From NCBI RefSeq assembly GCF_037975245.1, contig NC_092563.1:24332960-24396959 (forward strand): a stretch of DNA of 64,000 nt, given 5' to 3'. Shown here piece by piece: positions 55,969 to 64,000 of this stretch. This DNA is from Apostichopus japonicus (taxonomy: Eukaryota > Echinodermata > Holothuroidea > Aspidochirotida > Stichopodidae). How positions within the stretch are numbered: the stretch's first letter is position 1; the number at the start of each line of letters is the position of its first letter. A model generated the notes under the pieces. That model made no database searches, had not been told where the DNA came from, and saw only the letters and a list, made by a program, of their open reading frames with translations. Made by a program: the position numbers and the translations under genes.

Positions 55969-56395
55969 TCAAAATATAACAAAAGAAATGCAGAAGAGGG
56001 AAATGTGGTAATTTCTCAGATAGATATTTCCTAATTTTCTTATGAAAGATGTAATAGTGCTATAATGTTTAATATCCTGTGACGATGAGTTCCAAGAAAA
56101 ATTTCCACAAATTCTCAAACAATGATTTGCAGTTTTAGTTCTAAAACGAGAGGTGTGAAGGTTATCAGCCGACATAGTGTTATACTTGTGGATTTCAGAA
56201 TTGTTAGCAAAGAAATTTGCTGGGAGCAGATTATGAAAAATGTGGTAAGCTGCAAAGGTTTGACATTCACATTCACAAAGGTTTGACATTGACATTCATT
56301 TCATTAACAAACTTGAGCAAGTTCAGAGAAAAAAACAGAACAAATATTGTGGCTTCTGAAAAATATACATAATCAAAAGTCAATTTGGCAGACAA
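55969..56395 (-). mobile_element. LINE relic, unit 5, with internal duplication
   Basis: The C-terminal 90 or so codons remain open; the duplication at 56255-56296 breaks the upstream frame. Confidence 0.75.
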
Positions 56396-56587
56396 CCCAG
56401 CCTGCTTTTATTGACAAGTGAAGCATACTAAATGCTAGTATTACCTGTTATCGTCCATTGATTGAAAACTTCACATGATAATCTCGTTACCGTATACACA
56501 GAAACACTTAAATAGCACAATTAATACTTCTATAGGTTAACATGGGTATCTAGAGAGAATATATGATGAATATTGATATGTTCTTAC

Positions 56588-56839
56588 TAGTTTCTATGGT
56601 CACTGTGAAGGAGCAAGTATTCTGATTTGACGAAGCATCGGTGCATGTATATGTGACAAGCATCATCCCAACAGAAAAGAAAAACGGCGAGGTGGCTGAT
56701 TGCATAGAAATTCGACCAGTTCCTGACAGATCAAAACAAGTAGGCTCTATCCAGGAGACTTCAGTACCAGCTGTTCCAAGCTCTACGATTTGTCTAATAT
56801 CATTTGGTAGGTTAGTACATTCAGGTGGTGTTGTGTCCA
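56588..56839 (-). CDS. HYR exon F, unit 5 (subtype II)
   Basis: Copy 5; protein equals F4 (RQI). Confidence 0.92.
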
Positions 56840-57320
56840 CTGTCAATCAAGATACGAATAGAGTATGACAAGATGAAAGAAATTAAGCTGTCAAAAAACA
56901 TAAAGGGGGTCAGCAGGAACAACAAAGAATACCTTCAGCAATAAATGCAAAATGTAACAAGAACAGAGGAATTTAAGGATTTGATTTCATTAATAGAAAC
57001 AACATGGTTATCAGATATAAACTACAGTACTAACATTATACATGAGAGCCACAATTAAGGGAGATGACAGTCTTGATCATATTATTAGCTCACGAGACAC
57101 AAGCTGAGCAAAATAGTGCTTGATTAACCAAACTATCGCTATTTGTTTTCCTCCACAAGTATGTTGAAAGTTAGCAAATACACAATTTTCTTACCTCATA
57201 TGTAAATGATAACCACCTCAGTTGGACTGAAAAGCTATTCAGCCAAAGTTGATCTTCAGTTACAACTCTCAGATGCAAATAAATAGTTTGAAAAGCTGCT
57301 CTATAATATGAAACTGTTAC

Positions 57321-57575
57321 CTTCAAAAACTGTGACACTAAAGACACACATTTCACTGTTCCCTGAGGCATCAGTACAAGTGTATATAACTTCTGTCTGT
57401 CCCACAGTAAAGAATGAGCCTGGAGGGAACGTCCTATCTGTTACAGTTGCTGTTTGAGATATATCATTACAGGTTGGTTCTTGCCAGCTGACTTGAGTCC
57501 CAGCTGCCATACCAACTTCTACTTGTCCAACAGGGCCCATTGGAACATTCTCACACATCGGTGCCGTTCTATCGA
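57321..57575 (-). CDS. HYR exon A, unit 6
   Basis: Copy 6; protein equals A2. Confidence 0.92.
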
Positions 57576-57945
57576 CTGAAGGGAAAATGAAGTCAGTCAG
57601 TGCAGTCAAAGGTTGTACAGTGTCGTTCAGATGTCTATTAAGTTTTGCCAAATCATGATTTAGTCCCCACAGGCACATTGGCTGAAGATTCAGCTCCACA
57701 TAATGATCCTTTAGCTCTTGAGATCTGTCCACAAATAAACCATTTCCGCTGAAACTTATATGATAAGGAAATCTCTTCAATATAAATTGCAAGATACTTC
57801 ATCAAAATGATGTCAACTCTTCACTGCTGTGTTTATAGGTTGTGAAACCAGATGGAAGAGAGAGATTTCTATAAGAAATAGCAATTACTTTCAAGTTAAT
57901 TCAAATTAAACTAGATATTTCTGTAACTTAGACAATATTAATTAC

Positions 57946-58197
57946 CAGCAGTTACAGTGACTGTGAAGGAACACATTCCACTGTTCATTGCCTGATCTGT
58001 ACAGGTGTAGGTCACAACTGTCATTCCCACCGAGAAAAATGAAAAGGGGGCATTTGATCTCATTGTCACCGTTGCTGTTCCCGAAAGGTCGTCACATGTT
58101 GGTTCTTGCCAGTTTACAATGGCTCCAGGAACACCCAACTCAACTAACTCAACTACACCAGTTGGAAGATTCACACATGTAGGATCAGTTGTGTCCT
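57946..58197 (-). CDS. HYR exon B, unit 6
   Basis: Copy 6; protein equals B2. Confidence 0.92.
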
Positions 58198-58712
58198 CTG
58201 GGAAGGAAAAATAACAAGCAGTCATCTTAAAGTAGATTATTTCAAAGCGGTAAATAACAAAATAATCATATAGGAGGTGAATGAAGTATTAAATCAAGTT
58301 GGTATCAAAGAAACAAAAGTCATCAAGAATATGAGTGACAAAATAGTTTGTTCAATATAAACAACCAAAGTGACTTTAAGGATTAATTCTGAGTTTTTCA
58401 ATCACTTACAAACTCTGGTATAATAGTCTTGAAACCAAAGAGATCAGATCATAAAGAAACAGTCATGACTCATAAACAAACAAACAAACAAACAAAACAC
58501 CTTCTACGTTACCCATTGTTTTTTACCTCTACTGCCATTTTCATCACAAATCAGAGACAACAAGATCAATTACATTACCCACAAATATACAGTGAAGATT
58601 AAAGTTTTAATCAATAAATGATCTTTCTCATTTCAGCATACACACTATGATCATTTATGTGACATGTTTCACCACTGAGTCAATCAATATCAAGTCTGGA
58701 AACCACCATTAC

Positions 58713-58964
58713 CTGTTATTACAGTAACTACAAACGGACATAACTGTGAGTTTCCTGAAGTATCAGTACAAGTGTAAGTCACTGTTGTCATTCCAACTTC
58801 AAAGAATGAAGATGGAACATGTGTTCGCTCAGTCACAAATGCTGTTCCAGATTGATCTTCACATGTTAGTTCTACCCAGTCTACTAATGTGCCCGTCACT
58901 CCAAGTTCTACTACACCAGATACTCCTTGAGGAACATTTGCGCAAGTTGGTGGTGTTGTATCAA
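58713..58964 (-). CDS. HYR exon C, unit 6 (subtype II)
   Basis: Copy 6; protein equals C4. Confidence 0.92.
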
Positions 58965-59418
58965 CTGTGAAAGAAAGGGTAAATCATTTTCAAGTCACAT
59001 ATTCAGAGATATGGGTTTTACTTATAGGGCAAAGACAAGAGACTGGTAGCTATTAAGTGACTATGAGAATGTGTAAACAAACGTCATCGATATGAAAGAA
59101 TCAAAGCTCATCAATGAAGAACTACAATTGGTTTTGGTACAATACCTACAAGGAACCAGGATCCTTTGACCTACTAAAATTGCTGCTGTGCAACCACTGA
59201 ATGAGGACTTAAATTAGTGAAGGAATGGATGCAACAATTCTATGGCTGTCTAGTAAATCTCTGTGTATCTAATTCATAAGAGAAATGTTTATCCACAATC
59301 ATCACATGTATATGGTTTCAAATGACCAAATGTAGTCTTCTTAACTGTAAAGATTCAATACGGATATATGAACTAAATGTTCACCCAGTTACAACATCAT
59401 GTACTGAAATATGCTAAC

Positions 59419-59667
59419 CTGTTGTTATGCATACACAAAATATACAAGTTGCTGAGTTGCCAGTATTATCAGAAAACACATATGTCACAGTAGTTTTTCC
59501 AACAGAGAAGAATGACCCTGGGCTATGAGATCTCTCTGTAAGGGATGTAACTCCAGAGATATCTGTAGCTGTTGGCTCTGTCCACACTGCAATAGTCCCA
59601 GTGGTACCAAGCTCAACTTCAAACGGTACATCTTCTGTACATACTACTACAGGTGGTGTTGTGTCCA
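59419..59667 (-). CDS. HYR exon D, unit 6
   Basis: Copy 6; protein equals D1. Confidence 0.92.
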
Positions 59668-59984
59668 CTATAATACATAAAAACAACAGTATGAAAGTAA
59701 GCCATTTTGGAAATTTCTTCAAAACACCCCCATATGACACTCTGTTATTTGAATTAGGAATATGATAACAACGTGGTTAAAGTTGATCTCAACTAATTGA
59801 AAAGTTGCAGATAATTTACCCAAGAAATACTGCCACATGCTACACTATGTTAATTTTGCGACACATTCGAACAATCTACCATATTGCGTAAATGATACCT
59901 CTTAAGCAGCAATCAGTTTCTATATCTGATATTGAATATAAACTCTATATTTTCTAAAAGTTACCCAAAGAAAACTTGTTTTAC

Positions 59985-60236
59985 CTGGACTAACAGTTAT
60001 GGAGAAAGTACATGTTGCAGTGTTTGAGCTGGCATCAGTAAAGATGTAGTTAACTATGGTAGTTCCCAAAGGAACAGATTCTCCAGGACCAATTGATCTT
60101 GACAATAACGTTGCTGTTCCTGAAAAATCAGTGGCTGTTGGTTCCACCCAGAATGCCACAGCCGAAGTAACTCCCAATTCAACTTGAATAGTTTGCTCAA
60201 CTGGACACAAACTGATGATTGGAGCAACTGTATCAA
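59985..60236 (-). CDS. HYR exon E, unit 6
   Basis: Copy 6; protein equals E1. The silent change seen in E4 and E5 is absent, so it matches E1-E3 at that base. Confidence 0.92.
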
Positions 60237-60632
60237 CTGCAAAGAGTAACACGATCATAATTTGTATTTTATAGTAGACTGAAGGCATATTATAGAAATG
60301 GTTGGTAAAATCTAGACATTCAATATACACTCAACAACTAATCCACCAAAATCACGGTGGTTATGCAAAGTTTGCCTTCATCTGTTCAATTTCATTCCAC
60401 AATTCTGGATGTTCAGACAACTCATATGATACCATGTACTAAGAATTTCATTTCATTTATTTGTTTATCAAAACGTACAAACGTAAAACAAGCATATATT
60501 AATTAATACGACGTTTAGGTACATTGTAAAGAAAGTGACCTAAAGAATCCTTTTTAGGCTTGTCTAGCACGTCACATGCAGTCAAAACAATACAAATGGA
60601 TAAGGAAATGTATATACTAAGATCATAACAAA

Positions 60633-61059
60633 TCAAAATATAACAAAAGAAATGCAGAAGAGGGAAATGTGGTAATTTCTCAGATAGATATTTCCTAATT
60701 TTCTTATGAAAGATGTAATAGTGCTATAATGTTTAATATCCTGTGACGATGAGTTCCAAGAAAAATTTCCACAAATTCTCAAACAATGATTTGCAGTTTT
60801 AGTTCTAAAACGAGAGGTGTGAAGGTTATCAGCCGACATAGTGTTATACTTGTGGATTTCAGAATTGTTAGCAAAGAAATTTGCTGGGAGCAGATTATGA
60901 AAAATGTGGTAAGCTGCAAAGGTTTGACATTCACATTCACAAAGGTTTGACATTGACATTCATTTCATTAACAAACTTGAGCAAGTTCAGAGAAAAAAAC
61001 AGAACAAATATTGTGGCTTCTGAAAAATATACATAATCAAAAGTCAATTTGGCAGACAA
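60633..61059 (-). mobile_element. LINE relic, unit 6, with internal duplication
   Basis: Same short duplication as unit 5, at about 60919-60960. Confidence 0.75.
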
Positions 61060-61251
61060 CCCAGCCTGCTTTTATTGACAAGTGAAGCATACTAAATGCT
61101 AGTATTACCTGTTATCGTCCATTGATTGAAAACTTCACATGATAATCTCGTTACCGTATACACAGAAACACTTAAATAGCACAATTAATACTTCTATAGG
61201 TTAACATGGGTATCTAGAGAGAATATATGATGAATATTGATATGTTCTTAC

Positions 61252-61503
61252 TAGTTTCTATGGTCACTGTGAAGGAGCAAGTATTCTGATTTGACGAAGC
61301 ATCGGTGCATGTATATGTGACAAGCATCATCCCAACAGAAAAGAAAAACGGCGAGGTGGCTGATTGCATAGAAATTCGACCAGTTCCTGACAGATCAAAA
61401 CAAGTAGGCTCTATCCAGGAGACTTCAGTACCAGCTGTTCCAAGCTCTACGATTTGTCTAATATCATTTGGTAGGTTAGTACATTCAGGTGGTGTTGTGT
61501 CCA
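61252..61503 (-). CDS. HYR exon F, unit 6 (subtype II)
   Basis: Copy 6; protein equals F4 (RQI). Confidence 0.92.
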
Positions 61504-61985
61504 CTGTCAATCAAGATACGAATAGAGTATGACAAGATGAAAGAAATTAAGCTGTCAAAAAACATAAAGGGGGTCAGCAGGAACAACAAAGAATACCTTC
61601 AGCAATAAATGCAAAATGTAACAAGAACAGAGGAATTTAAGGATTTGATTTCATTAATAGAAACAACATGGTTATCAGATATAAACTACAGTACTAACAT
61701 TATACATGAGAGCCACAATTAAGGGAGATGACAGTCTTGATCATATTATTAGCTCACGAGACACAAGCTGAGCAAAATAGTGCTTGATTAACCAAACTAT
61801 CGCTATTTGTTTTCCTCCACAAGTATGTTGAAAGTTAGCAAATACACAATTTTCTTACCTCATATGTAAATGATAACCACCTCAGTTGGACTGAAAAGCT
61901 ATTCAGCCAAAGTTGATCTTCAGTTACAACTCTCAGATGCAAATAAAATAGTTTGAAAAGCTGCTCTATAATATGAAACTGTTAC

Positions 61986-62240
61986 CTTCAAAAACTGTGA
62001 CACTAAAGACACACATTTCACTGTTCCCTGAGGCATCAGTACAAGTGTATATAACTTCTGTCTGTCCCACAGTAAAGAATGAGCCTGGAGGGAACGTCCT
62101 ATCTGTTACAGTTGCTGTTTGAGATATATCATTACAGGTTGGTTCTTGCCAGCTGACTTGAGTCCCAGCTGCCATACCAACTTCTACTTGTCCAACAGGG
62201 CCCATTGGAACATTCTCACACATCGGTGCCGTTCTATCGA
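61986..62240 (-). CDS. HYR exon A, unit 7
   Basis: Copy 7; protein equals A2. Confidence 0.92.
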
Positions 62241-62610
62241 CTGAAGGGAAAATGAAGTCAGTCAGTGCAGTCAAAGGTTGTACAGTGTCGTTCAGATGTC
62301 TATTAAGTTTTGCCAAATCATGATTTAGTCCCCACAGGCACATTGGCTGAAGATTCAGCTCCACATAAGGATCCTTTAGCTCTTGAGATCTGTCCACAAA
62401 TAAACCATTTCCGCTGAAACTTATATGATAAGGAAATCTCTTCAATATAAATTGCAAGATACTTCATCAAAATGATGTCAACTCTTCACTGCTGTGTTTA
62501 TAGGTTGTGAAACCAGATGAAAGAGAGAGATTTCTATAAGAAATAGCAATTACTTTCAAGTTAATTCAAATTAAACTAGATATTTCTGTAACTTAGACAA
62601 TATTAATTAC

Positions 62611-62862
62611 CAGCAGTTACAGTGACTGTGAAGGAACACATTCCACTGTTCATTGCCTGATCTGTACAGGTGTAGGTCACAACTGTCATTCCCACCGAGA
62701 AAAATGAAAAGGGGGCATTTGATCTCATTGTCACCGTTGCTGTTCCCGAAAGGTCGTCACATGTTGGTTCTTGCCAGTTTACAATGGCTCCAGGAACACC
62801 CAACTCAACTAACTCAGCTACACCAGTTGGAAGATTCACACATGTAGGATCAGTTGTGTCCT
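62611..62862 (-). CDS. HYR exon B, unit 7
   Basis: Copy 7; one residue change, TGVAELVE for TGVVELVE. Confidence 0.92.
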
Positions 62863-63373
62863 CTGGGAAGGAAAAATAACAAGCAGTCATCTTAAAGTAG
62901 ATTATTTCAAAGCGGTAAATAACAAAATAATCATATAGGAGGTGAATGAAGTATTAAATCAAGTTGGTATCAAAGAAACAAAAGTCATCAAGAATATGAG
63001 TGACAAAATAGTTTGTTCAATATAAACAACCAAAGTGACTTTAAGGATTAATTCTGAGTTTTTCAATCACTTACAAACTCTGGTATAATAGACTTGAAAC
63101 CAAAGAGATCAGATCATAAAGAAACAGTCATGACTCATAAACAAACAAACAAACAAAACACCTTCTACGTTACCCATTGTTTTTTACCTCTACTGCCATT
63201 TTCATCACAAATCAGAGACAACAAGATCAATTACATTACCCACAAATATACAGTGAAGATTAAAGTTTTAATCAATAAATGATCTTTCATATTTCAGCAT
63301 ACGCACTATGATCATTTATGTGACATGTTTCACCACTGAGTCAATCAATATCAAGTCTGGAAACCACCATTAC

Positions 63374-63625
63374 CTGTTATTACAGTAACTACAAACGGAC
63401 ATAACTGTGAGTTTCCTGAAGTATCAGTACAAGTGTAAGTCACTGTTGTCATTCCAACTTCAAAGAATGAAGATGGAACATGTGTTCGCTCAGTCACAAA
63501 TGCTGTTCCAGATTGATCTTCACATGTTAGTTCTACCCAGTCTACTAATGTGCCCGTCACTCCAAGTTCTACTACACCAGATACTCCTTGAGGAACATTT
63601 GCGCAAGTTGGTGGTGTTGTATCAA
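63374..63625 (-). CDS. HYR exon C, unit 7 (subtype II)
   Basis: Copy 7; protein equals C4. Last exon of gene 2 in the window. Confidence 0.92.
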
Positions 63626-64000
63626 CTGTGAAAGAAAGGGTAAATCATTTTCAAGTCACATATTCAGAGATATGGGTTTTACTTATAGGGCAAAGACAAG
63701 AGACTGGTAGCTATTAAGTGACTATGAGAATGTGTAAACAAACGTCATCGATATGAAAGAATCAAAGCTCATCAATGAAGAACTACAATTGGTTTTGGTA
63801 CAATACCTACAAGGAACCAGGATCCTTTGACCTACTAAAATTGCTGCTGTGCAACCACTGAATGAGGACTTAAATTAGTGAAGGAATGGATGCAACAATT
63901 CTATGGCTGTCTAGTAAATCTCTGTGTATCTAATTCATAAGAGAAATGTTTATCCACAATCATCACATGTATATGGTTTCAAATGACCAAATGTAGTCTT

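Larger units (their letters stand above)
52657..57320 (-). repeat. HYR tandem unit 5 (4,664 bp)
   Basis: Subtype II throughout. It gains a short internal duplication in the LINE relic at about 56255-56296 ('aaaggtttgacattcaca' twice). Confidence 0.93.
57321..61985 (-). repeat. HYR tandem unit 6 (4,665 bp)
   Basis: Nearly identical to unit 5, including the duplication in the LINE relic; a one-base deletion lies just before exon A (near 57281). Confidence 0.93.
11412..64000 (-). other. gene 2: giant HYR/EGF membrane protein (gene span, 5' end outside)
   Basis: Span of gene 2 within the window. Joined from AG/GT borders, all phase 1-1, it has at least 59 coding exons here: 45 HYR, 11 EGF, one four-cysteine EGF-like, one furin-site exon and a transmembrane/tail exon. 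The sum is about 13.1 kb of coding sequence, about 4,360 residues, and it continues beyond 64000. Topology inferred: large extracellular region, single membrane helix, 18-residue basic cytoplasmic tail. The modules are those of extracellular adhesion proteins; no catalytic domain is seen. The N-terminal part is made by tandem amplification of a six-exon unit. No start codon, signal peptide or promoter is in the window. The copy count is only as good as the assembly. Confidence 0.75.
61986..64000 (-). repeat. HYR tandem unit 7, cut by the window edge
   Basis: Exons A, B and C are present; exon D would start near 64080. The 'aaac' microsatellite near 63140 is one repeat shorter than in units 4-6. 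The array therefore continues beyond the window. Confidence 0.93.

Noticed and set aside
34837-63631. Repeated + strand frames of 62-75 codons across the HYR units
   Set aside because: They are antisense shadows of the HYR exons, repeated because the units are repeated.

Overview
The window looks like intron-rich genomic DNA of an invertebrate deuterostome, most likely an echinoderm (a sea cucumber or relative). This rests on the dense HYR (hyalin-repeat) and EGF domain exons, the AT-rich introns, and the mix of SINE, Penelope-like, LINE and MITE remnants. Species is not determinable from the sequence alone.

Two convergent genes fill it. Gene 1 (+ strand, about 766-8620, 5' end outside the window) encodes an extracellular protein of EGF and HYR modules. 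It ends in a short exon whose first in-frame codon is a stop, so it has no membrane anchor. Gene 2 (- strand, 11412 to beyond 64000, 5' end outside) has at least 59 coding exons in view, about 13.1 kb of coding sequence (about 4,360 residues). Reading from its N-terminal side the order is: a long HYR array (39 tandem-unit exons plus 5 single-copy ones), ten EGF exons, one HYR, one four-cysteine EGF-like exon, a 54-bp exon carrying a furin-type site (RRKR), one EGF, and a last exon with a transmembrane helix and short basic tail. Every internal exon is phase 1-1, so exons can be gained or lost without breaking the frame.

The outstanding feature is 34190-64000. A six-exon HYR cassette (A-F in + coordinate order, 1,512 coding bases, 504 residues) is repeated in tandem as a 4,608-4,665 bp unit: six full units plus three exons of a seventh that runs off the window. 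Units are nearly identical, introns included. Each unit carries the same decayed LINE reverse-transcriptase fragment and the same decayed HYR exon end. Units 1-3 and 4-7 form two subtypes.

The four 5'-most exons of gene 1 in view (EGF-EGF-EGF-HYR) match, in order and in sequence, the EGF-EGF-EGF-HYR block of gene 2 at 17985-15432. The two genes are therefore tail-to-tail paralogues with different C-termini: one apparently secreted, the other anchored and probably cleavable.

Introns hold many minisatellites (20-54 bp units), two copies of a MITE with 8-bp target-site duplications, two copies of a tRNA-derived SINE, and a broken Penelope-like reverse transcriptase. By family knowledge HYR and EGF proteins act in extracellular adhesion and matrix; the specific partner of these proteins is not deducible here.
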